Source: a virus. From it: DNA of 64,000 bases. Of this stretch, positions 48,187 to 56,894 are shown one piece after another (positions within the stretch are counted from its first letter, which is position 1; every line of letters starts with the position of its first letter). A program made the translations under genes and the position numbers. The notes under the pieces were generated by a model. That model ran no database searches and was not told where the DNA came from. It saw only the letters and a program-made list of their open reading frames with translations. Location: the IMG/VR virus record IMGVR_UViG_3300048592_000418, positions 1 to 64,000 of that record; one strand, given 5' to 3'.

Positions 48187-48805
48187 CGGAATTCCAGTCC
48201 ACTGCGCGCACTCGAAGCTGGTTGAGATCGGCACGTTAAAGCCGCATCCGAAGAATCCCAACACACATCCCGAGCGGCAAGTGAAGTTGCTCGCGAAGGT
48301 GATCAAGCTGAACGGATGGCGTCGCGCCATCGTCGTGTCAGACCGGAGCGGATACATCGTGAAGGGACACGGCACGCTGATGGCCGCGCAGCTCGCGAAG
48401 CTGAAGGAAGTCCCCGTTGACGTTCAGCACTACGAAGACGACGAAGCGGAGATCCGCGATCTGATCGCCGACAACCGGATCCCGGAATTGTCCTATCGTG
48501 AAAACCGCAGTGTCGTCGCGCTGCTTCAGCAGCTCGAAGCGAAGGGACAGGACATCGAATCGGCCGGCTACGCGAACGACGAACTTCAGGCATTGATCGC
48601 GACGCTCGAAGCGAACGTGACGGACGGCGCGCAACGCGCGGGCCGGCGCACGCACAACGAAGCGGACACGATGCTAGTTCTCGGACCGTATCGCGTGAAG
48701 ATCCCGCGGGCGGATTTCGCGAGCTGGCACGAAAAGATCCGTCAGCAAGTCGGCTTCAAAGCTGAAGACGTTCACGCGGAAATCCGGCGCCGGCTGTCCC
48801 TCTGA
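48167..48805 (+). CDS. ParB/sulfiredoxin-fold nuclease-like protein (212 aa)
   Basis: ATG 48167. The first about 110 residues match the ParB N-terminal/sulfiredoxin fold: VEIGTLKPHPKNPNTHPERQ, LLAKVIKLNGWRRAIVVSDR and IVKGHGTLMAAQLAKLKEVP, with GHG in place of the GHxR of chromosomal ParB. The C-terminal part lacks a clear helix-turn-helix or methyltransferase domain. Phage proteins with this fold often bind nucleotides or accompany DNA methyltransferases. It cannot be assumed to bind the parS-like palindrome at 9692. Confidence 0.68.
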   Translation: MTPKRADGIPVHCAHSKLVEIGTLKPHPKNPNTHPERQVKLLAKVIKLNGWRRAIVVSDRSGYIVKGHGTLMAAQLAKLKEVPVDVQHYEDDEAEIRDLIADNRIPELSYRENRSVVALLQQLEAKGQDIESAGYANDELQALIATLEANVTDGAQRAGRRTHNEADTMLVLGPYRVKIPRADFASWHEKIRQQVGFKAEDVHAEIRRRLSL

Positions 48806-50331
48806 TGAAGCTCGTTCCCGTCAAACTGCTGACGCCGGCGGCATACAATCCGCGCGTCGTTGATCCCGAACGGCTGGCAATGGTCCGGCTGTCGCTGCGG
48901 AAGCTGGGCTGGCTTCTTCCCGTGTTCGCGACGGAGGAAGGCGAGATCCTGAGTGGGCATCAGCGCACGCACGAAGCCGCGGCGCTCGGATACACGCAAG
49001 TTCCCGTTCGGCCGCTCCCACCCATGGCGACGGGGAAGCTGAAGGCGCTGAACATCCTGTTCAATCGTTCCACGAACGACATGGACATTGACGCCGTTCC
49101 GGCGGAGCTGAAGGCGCGCATTTCCGCGGAGGACGTGCGCAAGCTCGCCGCGGCGCTCCCGGATCACCCGATCAGCTCGTTCCCGTGCATGCACGCAAAC
49201 CGGGTGGAGATCGGGCCGCTCGTGAAGGCGAACGCCGGCCGCTGGATTCCCTACGCATACACGGTCGCGAAGTCGCTCGCCGCGCAGGGGATCACGATGC
49301 CGTTGATCGTGGGGCCGGATGACGTGGTGATCAACGGCATCGGCCGGTTGCAAATGCTCGCCGAGCGGAAGGAAGAAACGGCGGAAGCGATTTACCTGCG
49401 CGCGGAGCAAGCGGAGTTCGCGCGGCTGATGCTGAACTTCCTTTCGATGGATTTCGACCTGAAGGCGAAATATGCGGATCTTCTGCGTTACGGCAGTTTT
49501 CGCCGGCTGCGGCGGCAGCGCACCGAACTGGGACGCGGCTTCGTCTTCGCGATCACCGGGAACCGGGCCGCGCGTCATTTCGACATCACGGACGCGGCAT
49601 CGCGCGAGCGCTGGATCGCCGAGCACGGCCGCAACGTGCTGGACTTCGGCGCCGGACACCTGACGGAAACGAACCTGCTTCGCGCCGTTGGCGTGGAATG
49701 CACGCCGTTCGAGCCGTATCGCGTGAACCCGGACCGGGAGGAAATCGACAAGGCGGAATCGCTGCGCGTCGTCCGCGAATTCCTCGCCGCAGTGGAGAGC
49801 AAGCGCGAGTTCAGCAGCATCTTCATCAGCTCCGTCCTGAACTCCGTTCCGTTCGAGGAAGATCGGCGCGCCATCGTGACGATTCTGCGCGCATGCGCCG
49901 GCCGGCGGACGAAGGTTTACGCCGTCGCCAGCAGCGATCAGCAACGCGGGTTGAAAAACATGGGGAAGAAGTTCCTGAATCAGCGTTCGGAGCAATACGG
50001 CTTCATGCTCGCGGGTTACGAACCGAACGTGATCGTCGGCGAGCTGGCGACGAAGCCGAAAGCGCAGAAATACCACACGCCGGACGAGTTCCACGCGCTG
50101 TTCCGGACCGGATTCGGCCGCGTGTCCGTGAAGTATGACGGGGAAGGCGGCGCGAACATCAGCGCGATTGCCTGCGACCCGATGCCGTTCCGCTCGAAGG
50201 CCGATTTCGCGCAGCTCGCCGCGGCGCTGGCGTTCGAGTTTGATCTTCCATACCCGGACGGCTCGCGCATGGGCATGGCGGAGGAAGCGAAGGCGGCGTT
50301 CGGCGAACGGCTGGGGCAGATCATCGCATGA
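48805..50331 (+). CDS. ParB-like N-terminal domain fused to a methyltransferase-like region (508 aa)
   Basis: ATG 48805 overlaps the previous stop by one base. Residues about 5-75 are ParB/Srx-like (KLLTPAAYNPRVVDPERLAM, ILSGHQRTHEAAALGY). The middle (ADLLRYGSFRRLRRQRTELG) leads to VLDFGAGHLTETNLLRAVG near residue 280, a SAM-binding-like motif I, followed by FSSIFISSVLNSVPFEEDRR. This is a domain pairing seen in phage DNA-modification proteins. The MTase core lacks a clear N-P-P-Y-type catalytic motif. The pair with the upstream ParB-like gene may form one complex. Confidence 0.68.
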   Translation: MKLVPVKLLTPAAYNPRVVDPERLAMVRLSLRKLGWLLPVFATEEGEILSGHQRTHEAAALGYTQVPVRPLPPMATGKLKALNILFNRSTNDMDIDAVPAELKARISAEDVRKLAAALPDHPISSFPCMHANRVEIGPLVKANAGRWIPYAYTVAKSLAAQGITMPLIVGPDDVVINGIGRLQMLAERKEETAEAIYLRAEQAEFARLMLNFLSMDFDLKAKYADLLRYGSFRRLRRQRTELGRGFVFAITGNRAARHFDITDAASRERWIAEHGRNVLDFGAGHLTETNLLRAVGVECTPFEPYRVNPDREEIDKAESLRVVREFLAAVESKREFSSIFISSVLNSVPFEEDRRAIVTILRACAGRRTKVYAVASSDQQRGLKNMGKKFLNQRSEQYGFMLAGYEPNVIVGELATKPKAQKYHTPDEFHALFRTGFGRVSVKYDGEGGANISAIACDPMPFRSKADFAQLAAALAFEFDLPYPDGSRMGMAEEAKAAFGERLGQIIA

Positions 50332-50483
50332 ACACGAGCTTCCGCATTCCCGGATGGAGTTTTCACGTTCCGATCCCAGTGGGAACGCGCGCAAGCGTCT
50401 GCATCGTCCGCACGAAGAAGCAGAAGCCGAAAATCTATCTGGACGGGAAGCCGGTGAAGGCGCGCGTCCGGCGCACGACATGA
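50328..50483 (+). CDS. Small basic protein (51 aa)
   Basis: ATG 50328 overlaps the preceding stop. The sequence MNTSFRIPGWSFHVPIPVGT, then RASVCIVRTKK and IYLDGKPVKARVRRT, ends at TGA 50481-50483, overlapping ATG 50480. It is shorter than usual gene-calling limits but has clean overlaps on both sides. Basic and beta-rich; function unknown. Confidence 0.5.
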   Translation: MNTSFRIPGWSFHVPIPVGTRASVCIVRTKKQKPKIYLDGKPVKARVRRTT

Positions 50484-50707
50484 CCCCGGCCGCAACGCAT
50501 TTCTGGCGATGGAAGACGCGGCTCCCGGAGCGCAAGGGAACCGGCTGCATCATGCTCGCGCGGGGCCGGCTGAATTCATGCCTGATCCAGTTCGTCGCCG
50601 ACGGCTGGAAGGTGATCACGTCACGCAATGCCGTTCGCAAAGTCGTCGACACGGACAAGCGAAAACAGAACAACGACTTGCACGCCAAAACATCCGCAAA
50701 ACTGTGA
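50480..50707 (+). CDS. Small basic protein (75 aa)
   Basis: ATG 50480 overlaps the previous stop. The product begins MTPAATHFWRWKTRLPERKG and is basic to the end (RKVVDTDKRKQNNDLHAKTS). The next GTG overlaps its stop. No family recognised. Confidence 0.45.
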   Translation: MTPAATHFWRWKTRLPERKGTGCIMLARGRLNSCLIQFVADGWKVITSRNAVRKVVDTDKRKQNNDLHAKTSAKL

Positions 50708-51432
50708 ATTCGTCGACACCCGAAGCCGAAACAGGCGTTCCCGCTCCGCGCGGGCGCTGGGAATTCAACACAGCCGTCGCCGAAAAGTTCGACGAACACG
50801 TTCGGAAGAGCGTTCCGGATTACGAGGCGATCCAGTTCACGGCCGCGGCGCTGTGCGATTGGTTCGCACCGGCCGGCGGAACCGTCATGGACTTTGGATG
50901 CGCGACGGGGCAGACGTTGGGCATGATCGCCGGCACGAATGCCGGGAAATCGCTCCGGCTGGTGGGTTACGATGGCAGCGAAGCCATGATCACGAAGGCG
51001 CAGAACATGCGCGCGAAGGGCATCACGTGGCAACAGGGCTGGCTTCCCGGCTGTCTCGAAATCGGCCGCGATCAGCCGATCAACTTCGCGCTGTTCCTTT
51101 ACACGCTGCAATTCCTGACGCCGGAGGACAGGGCGCGCACGCTGAAAGCGGCGGCGGACCGGCTGGCGCCGGGCGGCGCTCTGTTCGTGGTGGAAAAGGT
51201 CTTCGGCAGCACGCCAGCGTTCCACGATCTGACGAGTCAGCTATACGCGGAAATGAAGCTGACGAACGGGCTGACGCCGGATGAAGTGCAGGCGAAGGCG
51301 CGCAGCCTGCGCGGCGTGATGCATCCGCTGACCGTGGCGGAGAACGAGGCAGCATTCCGCGCGGCCGGGCTGACCCGGCACGAACTGATTTACCGGCGGC
51401 TGTCGTTCGCCGGATGGATCGTGACGAAATAA
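50704..51432 (+). CDS. CmoA-like class I SAM-dependent methyltransferase (242 aa)
   Basis: GTG 50704 overlaps the previous stop. Motif I is TVMDFGCATGQTLGMIAGTN, followed by LRLVGYDGSEAMITKAQNM, NFALFLYTLQFLTPEDRART and LAPGGALFVVEKVFG. WEFNTAVAEKFDEHVRKSVP near the N terminus is typical of CmoA-type enzymes, which convert SAM to carboxy-SAM for tRNA wobble modification. The phage copy may modify a tRNA, a protein or a small molecule; this cannot be decided from sequence. Confidence 0.7.
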   Translation: MNSSTPEAETGVPAPRGRWEFNTAVAEKFDEHVRKSVPDYEAIQFTAAALCDWFAPAGGTVMDFGCATGQTLGMIAGTNAGKSLRLVGYDGSEAMITKAQNMRAKGITWQQGWLPGCLEIGRDQPINFALFLYTLQFLTPEDRARTLKAAADRLAPGGALFVVEKVFGSTPAFHDLTSQLYAEMKLTNGLTPDEVQAKARSLRGVMHPLTVAENEAAFRAAGLTRHELIYRRLSFAGWIVTK

Positions 51433-51444
51433 CCCCCGCACCGC

Positions 51445-51729
51445 ATGAAAGACGAAAATCCACCCTCCGAACCGCCGAAGCCGGCGGCGCCGATCACCAT
51501 GCTCGAACTCGAAGAATACCTGTTCGCGCAAACCGCGTCCGACTTCGCGAAACGTTCGAGCGCGGAGCACGCACACGCGCACATCCGGGAATCCTTCCGG
51601 ATGCACCGCTTCTTCGTCTTCACGTGGCTGATGCAGAACGGCGTCTCCATCCCCGTGCATCTCGTCGCGGACGGCGCGCATCCGCCGGTGGGACAGCAGG
51701 CGCCGGACAAACCCGTTTCCCCGTCATGA
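51445..51729 (+). CDS. Small helical hypothetical protein (94 aa)
   Basis: ATG 51445 follows 12 bases after the methyltransferase stop. The product begins Pro-rich (MKDENPPSEPPKPAAPITML), then helical (EEYLFAQTASDFAKRSSAEH). No recognised family. The stop overlaps the next ATG. Confidence 0.45.
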   Translation: MKDENPPSEPPKPAAPITMLELEEYLFAQTASDFAKRSSAEHAHAHIRESFRMHRFFVFTWLMQNGVSIPVHLVADGAHPPVGQQAPDKPVSPS

Positions 51730-52157
51730 GCGAATTCCGAAACAATTTGCGAAAGGGTGATCGCGTCGTTCACGCGGACACGAAGCGGCCGGGAAGCGTG
51801 GCATTCACGCCAAAGGGCCGGCAGACGGCCGTCACGTGGCAGGGAACGAAGGTTCCCAGTTATTGCGACGTGATGACGCTGCGGCTCGTTCTGGACGATA
51901 AAGGCACGCTGGACGACGTTCCACCCGTTGACGGGGAACCGCCGGCGCTGGAAGGCACGGCCGCGAAGCGCGGGCACGCCGGAAGCATCCCGAAGGCTCC
52001 CGCGGCGCCGGCGAGCGCGCTGGACGCGCTGAAAGCCGAGCGCGACGGCATCGCCGCACGGATGCGAGCGCTCGAAGACGAGTTCCGCGGGCTGAAGCAG
52101 CGGCGCGAAAAGCTGGATCAGGCGATCACCGTCCTGACGGCGCCGGCGGGTGGGTGA
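51726..52157 (+). CDS. Hypothetical protein with C-terminal coiled coil (143 aa)
   Basis: ATG 51726 overlaps the previous stop. Residues about 1-55 are a small beta domain (RKGDRVVHADTKRPGSVAFT, then YCDVMTLRLVL), possibly an SH3-like fold. The C-terminal 45 residues form a coiled coil (LDALKAERDGIAARMRALED, RGLKQRREKLDQ). Function unknown. Confidence 0.5.
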   Translation: MSEFRNNLRKGDRVVHADTKRPGSVAFTPKGRQTAVTWQGTKVPSYCDVMTLRLVLDDKGTLDDVPPVDGEPPALEGTAAKRGHAGSIPKAPAAPASALDALKAERDGIAARMRALEDEFRGLKQRREKLDQAITVLTAPAGG

Positions 52158-52160
52158 ACC

Positions 52161-52856
52161 ATGGCCGAAGAAGCGACAGTAAAACCGCCGATTGAACTGA
52201 CGGCCGCGCAGGCGCGCACCGTCCTGAAGGCGAATCGCGCCAACATCCCGAAGCACACGGCCGCGCTGCTGTCCAAGGTCGCGCGGAACAAACCCCTGAC
52301 GGACCGCGAGCGCGGACTGTTGGAAGGCGTTATTGTGAACGCAGAACGGAAACGGCGCGAGGGACAAAACGGGACAAAACGGCGCGCAGGCGCGGACAGA
52401 ATGGGCCGGACGGAGCGGGATTTTGCCGTCGCTGTGCGTCGCCGGCGCGTTCTCGAATGCCGGATGCGCATGCTTCCCGTCCGGGACATCGCCGCAGAGC
52501 TGGGAATCGACAAAAAGACCGTCTGCGCGGATCTGAAGGCGCTGGAAAAGGAGTTCGCAGCGTTCGCGCCGACGGAGAACCGGGCGTTGCTCGCACAGCA
52601 GATCGCGCAAATGGACATCCTGATCGGCGAAAACACGGCGATGGCCGCGAAGTTCACGGCGCCGTCGGCGAAGGCGGCGTTCCTGCGCAACGCAGCGCAG
52701 GCGATGCAGGACAAGACGCGGCTGCTGGAAAACGTCGGCGTGATCAAAGTCGTCCCGAAGGTGATTCACGCGGCCGGGCCGAACGACGGGCCGATCCCCA
52801 TCGAAACGACGGCGAAGATCGTGCTTCTGCCGGCGCTGGAAGAAGGGAAGCAGTGA
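52161..52856 (+). CDS. Putative terminase small subunit / HTH DNA-binding protein (231 aa)
   Basis: ATG 52161. Residues about 85-130 hold a helix-turn-helix VLECRMRMLPVRDIAAELGI, then DKKTVCADLKALEK, and residues about 130-190 are helical (LAQQIAQMDILIGENTAMAA). This HTH plus helical oligomerisation core fits phage small-terminase-type proteins, which recognise the packaging site. The large terminase lies 6 kb downstream, so the pairing is not tight. A transcription factor is the main alternative. Confidence 0.5.
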   Translation: MAEEATVKPPIELTAAQARTVLKANRANIPKHTAALLSKVARNKPLTDRERGLLEGVIVNAERKRREGQNGTKRRAGADRMGRTERDFAVAVRRRRVLECRMRMLPVRDIAAELGIDKKTVCADLKALEKEFAAFAPTENRALLAQQIAQMDILIGENTAMAAKFTAPSAKAAFLRNAAQAMQDKTRLLENVGVIKVVPKVIHAAGPNDGPIPIETTAKIVLLPALEEGKQ

Positions 52857-53128
52857 GCGGGATCAACGCCATGATTGACCGGGCGTGCGGCGTGACGCCG
52901 GAAATGCGGTCGCAATGGGCGCGCGACGCTGCGGCGCCGAAAATCGTGCTCGCGTGCCAGCGTTGCGGCGCGGAGAAATCGACGACACGGGATCCGGTTT
53001 GGCCGAAGTCTGCGGCGTTCTGTTTGTTCCCGTGCTCGGACTGCATTACGCGCGAGGAACGGCGGAATCTGATTCTGGCGCCGCTGGAATTTTTCGACGC
53101 GCTCGGCGTGCGGATCCCGTTTCCATGA
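52853..53128 (+). CDS. Zinc-finger-like small protein (91 aa)
   Basis: GTG 52853 overlaps the previous stop (GTGA). The product contains CQRCGAEKSTTRD and LFPCSDCITRE, two CxxC pairs that probably bind zinc, then a helical C terminus. Its last codons overlap the start of the 60-residue membrane protein. Function unknown. Confidence 0.5.
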   Translation: MSGINAMIDRACGVTPEMRSQWARDAAAPKIVLACQRCGAEKSTTRDPVWPKSAAFCLFPCSDCITREERRNLILAPLEFFDALGVRIPFP

Positions 53129-53307
53129 ACCAAAAACGGTTCAACCCGATGCGGTTTGCCGTTGCATGCGCGGCGCTTGGCGCTTTGCTGGCGCTCGTCT
53201 TCTTCACTTGCTGCGGCGAACGCCTGTGCGCATGGCTGACCGATTGGATCGATCTGCGCATTGATCGCGTTGGCCGATGGCTGAACAACGAACCCAAACG
53301 AAAATGA
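53125..53307 (+). CDS. Single-pass membrane protein (60 aa)
   Basis: ATG 53125 gives a short protein with one hydrophobic helix (FAVACAALGALLALVFFTCC) after a basic N terminus. The start codon itself lies in a variant operator palindrome (53126-53143). The size and topology resemble small phage holin-like or host-interaction proteins; the function is not determinable. Confidence 0.55.
   Translation: MNQKRFNPMRFAVACAALGALLALVFFTCCGERLCAWLTDWIDLRIDRVGRWLNNEPKRK
53126..53143. promoter_or_regulatory. Operator variant TGAACC-AAAAAC-GGTTCA overlapping a start codon
   Basis: The arms TGAACC and GGTTCA are perfectly complementary and follow the dispersed operator pattern with T/A at the outermost position. 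It lies immediately at the start of the 60-residue membrane protein, so it would act on translation or transcription start if it is functional. No upstream TTGCA element is seen, which lowers confidence. Confidence 0.4.
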
Positions 53308-55049
53308 ACGGAATGCACATCGACACGAGGCGCGAGGGATTTCAGATGACGCGCGAACGCCGGCGCTCGAACGCGGAATGGCCGGCATGGCTGAACGCAG
53401 CATGGAACACCCCGATTGACGAACCGGGCGCGGTTTACCCGGACCCGAATGATCCGGATCGCTCGAACGGGCGCGTTTGCGTCAATGTCCACCCGGACGG
53501 CTGTTCGCGGCAGATAGTCGAATGGAACGAATGGATCATTCGCGAGGCTGACGGCCGGCTGTGGGTGACGGACAGCAGCGATCCGACGATTGCGAACATC
53601 GAAATCGCGGCCGGTCAGGAGCTGAAGCAAGAGCGGCGCGCATACATCGCCGAGAAATTGCTTCAAACGGCGCCGGAATTGGCCGCTGAACTGGACACGC
53701 TCCGCGCCGAGTTGGCCGAAGCAAAATCGAATTACATCGGCGCATGCCAGACAATCGCGGCGATGCATGCCGCGGCCGTGGGTGGAATTCGGGGACCGAA
53801 CCGCGGCGTCGTTGAAGACGTGGCAGACGTTGCCGAGCGGCTTCGCTTGCTCGAACTCTCGCGCACCGATCCCGAAAAAAGTCTCGCCGCGCACGCGATC
53901 CAGTTGAACGCGACGCTGCGCAAGACGCAGGAAGAACTTCAGACCGCGAACGCGCTGCTGGACGGGCTGAAACGGCCGAACCCGGCGGCAATCGATCAAG
54001 TCGTGGAACGGCTTTGGGGGAAGGCTGGCACGAACACGCCGGACACATTCCGGGATGAAGCGCGGCGGATCCTGCGCGAGCACTTCGGCGAGTTCGGCAC
54101 GAATGATCGCGCCGAGCTGGAAAAGCTCCGCGGCTACTATCGCCAGATCGGCGCGACGCTCGGCGATGACGCAGTGATCAGCCGAGTCCGGGCACAGGCG
54201 GACACGATCAACCGGCTGCGCATGGAGCTTTCCGCGCTCGAAACGCTGAAGACGGACACTGAAGCGCACGCGGACAGGCTGGCGTCTGCGCTCGGATGGC
54301 TCGCGAGCACGTGCGGGACGCAGGTTCCGGCCGTGGTGGACGCGCTGCGAGCGCACGCCATGCGACGCGGCGCCGATTTTCAGGACGCCGGGCCGATCCA
54401 GTCGCCGGCGCTGATTCCCGCGCGAAAGCTCCCGGAGGGAACGGCGTTGCTGTATCCGGGCGTTCATCAGGTTCGCGGCGTTATCTGCGCGCGTGACGTG
54501 ATCGTGACGCCGGCGAAGATTCCGGACCGGACGAAGCTCGTGATCTTCGATGGCGTGCTTTTCCACGTCTGGCAGGCGTTCGCGACGGACGCCGGGACTG
54601 TGCTGCTCGCGGCGCCGGATTCTGCCGTGATGGAAACGGACGACGAAGCGGACGCAGCGGAGGCAATGCGGCTCGCGGGAATGGCTGCGACGGATGAACA
54701 CGTGATCGCGCGGCTGCGCGCGTTCCCGCGTCCGCGGCACGTCGGCATTCAGCCGAAGCCGCTCCCGACGCATCCGGTTGACGCGATGAAGGCGATCGGC
54801 ATTCCCATGGATCCGGACGTGGAACGCGATCTTCGTGCGCACTGCGACGCACCTGTTGACGTTTCGGCGATGGACGGCGGGCCGAAGCGAATCGGCGACG
54901 TGCTCGAACAGTGCGGCCGGGAACACGCGGAGGCGATGCAGCGGATTGAAATTCAGCGCGCGCAGTTGAACCCGAACCCGCCGGCGGAACTGGCTCGGCA
55001 GGCGATGGCGAAAGCGCGCGATATAGTCAGCGAAGGGAATCACCCATGA
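53304..55049 (+). CDS. Large coiled-coil hypothetical protein (581 aa)
   Basis: ATG 53304 overlaps the preceding stop. Residues about 105-330 are a long coiled coil (ELDTLRAELAEAKSNYIGAC, LAAHAIQLNATLRKTQEELQ, RVRAQADTINRLRMELSALE). Residues about 355-435 form a compact domain (IPARKLPEGTALLYPGVHQV, LVIFDGVLFHVWQAFATDAG). The C-terminal part includes PKRIGDVLEQCGREHAEAM, a motif like that in the 40652 gene. It may be a scaffold or host-interaction protein; no family recognised. Confidence 0.55.
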   Translation: MNGMHIDTRREGFQMTRERRRSNAEWPAWLNAAWNTPIDEPGAVYPDPNDPDRSNGRVCVNVHPDGCSRQIVEWNEWIIREADGRLWVTDSSDPTIANIEIAAGQELKQERRAYIAEKLLQTAPELAAELDTLRAELAEAKSNYIGACQTIAAMHAAAVGGIRGPNRGVVEDVADVAERLRLLELSRTDPEKSLAAHAIQLNATLRKTQEELQTANALLDGLKRPNPAAIDQVVERLWGKAGTNTPDTFRDEARRILREHFGEFGTNDRAELEKLRGYYRQIGATLGDDAVISRVRAQADTINRLRMELSALETLKTDTEAHADRLASALGWLASTCGTQVPAVVDALRAHAMRRGADFQDAGPIQSPALIPARKLPEGTALLYPGVHQVRGVICARDVIVTPAKIPDRTKLVIFDGVLFHVWQAFATDAGTVLLAAPDSAVMETDDEADAAEAMRLAGMAATDEHVIARLRAFPRPRHVGIQPKPLPTHPVDAMKAIGIPMDPDVERDLRAHCDAPVDVSAMDGGPKRIGDVLEQCGREHAEAMQRIEIQRAQLNPNPPAELARQAMAKARDIVSEGNHP

Positions 55050-55867
55050 TCGCACTCACATTCACTCGCACCGAATGGGCGGCGTTCGGCATGGGCGCCG
55101 GCGTCGTCATTCTTCTGTTCCTGATCGCGGCCGGTCTGCTGTTCTGGCACTGGGGAAGAACGATCCCGCCGGAGTTTCGCGAGAAACCGCCGGGACCGCC
55201 GGAGCATCAGAACTGCCGATGCGTGCCGCGGCCGGAGCTGACGCCGGACGAGCGGGATCGGATGACTCACGGCCGATTTGAGAACACCCCGGATCCGAAA
55301 CGTGACACGCTGGGGCTGATTCTGGCGCGAATGTTCATCTTCGTCCCGACGGAAGGGCCGGCGGCGAACACGCGACGGCTGATCGATGGCGCCGAAGCGC
55401 AGGCGATGGCGCTCGGCGTTTACAAGGAACCGGCGACGGTGATCCGCATGCTCTCGAACCTTCAGCGCGGGGAATGCGCGTGCGTCAGTGTCGCCGGCGG
55501 CATGCTCGAACGGCCGCGCAAGCTCGGCGAGGTTCCGCATCCGACGCCGGGACGGGACAACGTGTCCCCGCTGCGCAATCACCCGGAACTCGCGGAGGAT
55601 CCGCAATACATCCGGCAATGCCTGCGCTCGCGGGACATGGCGGAGGACTACGCAGCGCGCACCGGACGCCGGCCGGAGCTGTTCGGCTTGCGCTCGGCGG
55701 CGGGAAGCGGGATCCTGCTGACGCGCAAGCGGGCCGTGGAATTCGCTGCGAAGCATTATCCGCCGTCCGGCGCCGAAGACATCATTGCCAGTCTCGCGCG
55801 CGGCGCATGCAGTCGCGTTGACGTTGGCAGCGGCACGATCACGAGGTTCGAGCTGACGGCGAGCTGA
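55046..55867 (+). CDS. Membrane-anchored hypothetical protein (273 aa)
   Basis: ATG 55046 overlaps the previous stop. An N-terminal helix GMGAGVVILLFLIAAGLLFW (about 15-34) anchors the protein in a membrane. The rest is soluble, with repeated Arg/Pro-rich patches and RGECACVSVAGGMLERPRKL, and a similar-looking RGACSRVDVGSGTITRFELT at the end, suggesting an internal repeat. No family recognised. Confidence 0.55.
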   Translation: MIALTFTRTEWAAFGMGAGVVILLFLIAAGLLFWHWGRTIPPEFREKPPGPPEHQNCRCVPRPELTPDERDRMTHGRFENTPDPKRDTLGLILARMFIFVPTEGPAANTRRLIDGAEAQAMALGVYKEPATVIRMLSNLQRGECACVSVAGGMLERPRKLGEVPHPTPGRDNVSPLRNHPELAEDPQYIRQCLRSRDMAEDYAARTGRRPELFGLRSAAGSGILLTRKRAVEFAAKHYPPSGAEDIIASLARGACSRVDVGSGTITRFELTAS

Positions 55868-56103
55868 TGCCGCTCGCGCGAATGCATGTCATCCCAGTCG
55901 GCGGAGCGGAGCCGGTTCACGTCGCTTCGCCGAACTGCTGGTGTTATCCCGCGGTGAAGACGCTCGAAAACCCGGCGCCGGCATATCATCCGGACATGAT
56001 TGTTCACAACGCCGACGATAAGCGCGAGCGTTGGGAACAGGTGACAGGACGGCCGCGCGATCCCGGCGCGAAATGGGTGAACGTCTGCGAAGAAGTCCCG
56101 TGA
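55867..56103 (+). CDS. Small Cys-containing protein (78 aa)
   Basis: ATG 55867 overlaps the previous stop by one base. The product has VASPNCWCYPAVKT and ends WVNVCEEVP, with possible metal-binding Cys and His residues. No recognised family; it precedes the HNH gene by an overlap. Confidence 0.45.
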   Translation: MPLARMHVIPVGGAEPVHVASPNCWCYPAVKTLENPAPAYHPDMIVHNADDKRERWEQVTGRPRDPGAKWVNVCEEVP

Positions 56104-56894
56104 GGAACATCCGCCGGCACAATTTGGACGAACCCCGGCCGCGACACGTCGAAAAGGCCGCGCGATCACCCGAAACCGCCGCGCGACGGCCGGAAAAGGT
56201 CGCGCAACCCGTGGAAACGGCACCGCGAACGGCCGCGGAGCCGGTGCGATACCCTCCGGAATTCGTCGGACCGCCGGCGCTCGAAGGCTACGCTCGCGCG
56301 CATTTCACGCGCTGGGGATGGCGCACGGAGATCCCGCGGGACAGGTTCGCGCGGATCGGCAAATGGGGCGAAACCGGGATTCAGGGAATCGGGCCGAACG
56401 GCCGGATCCTGTGCCTGTGCGGCTGCGGCCGGGAAGTTCCCGTGTCGAAACGGCACACGACGAAGTTCCGGCCGGGCTGCTGGGAGGAATGGGCGAAGGT
56501 TCACGACGCGAGCACGGTCCGACGGCACGTCTGGAAGCGGGACAAGGGCGTTTGCGCGGAATGCAGGGTGGACACCGAAGCGCTGAAGCGCGAGACGGCC
56601 GCGAAGCTCGGCGAAGACGTGCGGCGCAACTGGGACGGGAATTTTTACTTCGTCGGCTTCAGCCGCGCGGCGCGCCGGGCCCACCATATCCCGCCGGGAT
56701 TCCCGGACGTTGATCGCGCATGGTGGGAAGCCGATCACCGCGTCCCGGTGATCGAAGGCGGCGGGCTGTGCTCACTCGAAGGCATGCGGACGCTGTGCAT
56801 CCCCTGTCACAAAAAGGCGACGGCCGCGCTTGCTGCTAGACGCGCCGCGGCGCGCGTTCCACCCTCCGCGGAATGCCAGCTTCAACTTTCCTGA
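56100..56894 (+). CDS. HNH endonuclease upstream of the packaging genes (264 aa)
   Basis: GTG 56100 overlaps the previous stop. The N-terminal 55 residues are basic (VRNIRRHNLDEPRPRHVEKA); a Cys site appears as LCLCGCGREVPVSKRHTTKF. The C-terminal HNH core is KGVCAECRVD ... WWEADHRVPVIEGGGLCSLE ... LCIPCHKKATAA, with paired CxxC and the catalytic DH. HNH nucleases often lie beside terminase and help packaging; this gene is 2 kb upstream of the large subunit. It lacks homing-type NUMOD repeats. Confidence 0.8.
   Translation: MRNIRRHNLDEPRPRHVEKAARSPETAARRPEKVAQPVETAPRTAAEPVRYPPEFVGPPALEGYARAHFTRWGWRTEIPRDRFARIGKWGETGIQGIGPNGRILCLCGCGREVPVSKRHTTKFRPGCWEEWAKVHDASTVRRHVWKRDKGVCAECRVDTEALKRETAAKLGEDVRRNWDGNFYFVGFSRAARRAHHIPPGFPDVDRAWWEADHRVPVIEGGGLCSLEGMRTLCIPCHKKATAALAARRAAARVPPSAECQLQLS

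Noticed and set aside
48772-51225. 817-codon minus-strand open frame
   Set aside because: It is the antisense shadow of the ParB-like and methyltransferase genes. Its protein is Arg/His/Val-rich low complexity with no motifs, while the + strand frames show clear domains.
53046-55055. 669-codon minus-strand open frame
   Set aside because: Antisense to the coiled-coil gene 53304-55049 and Arg/His-rich; no start signal, motif or operon context.
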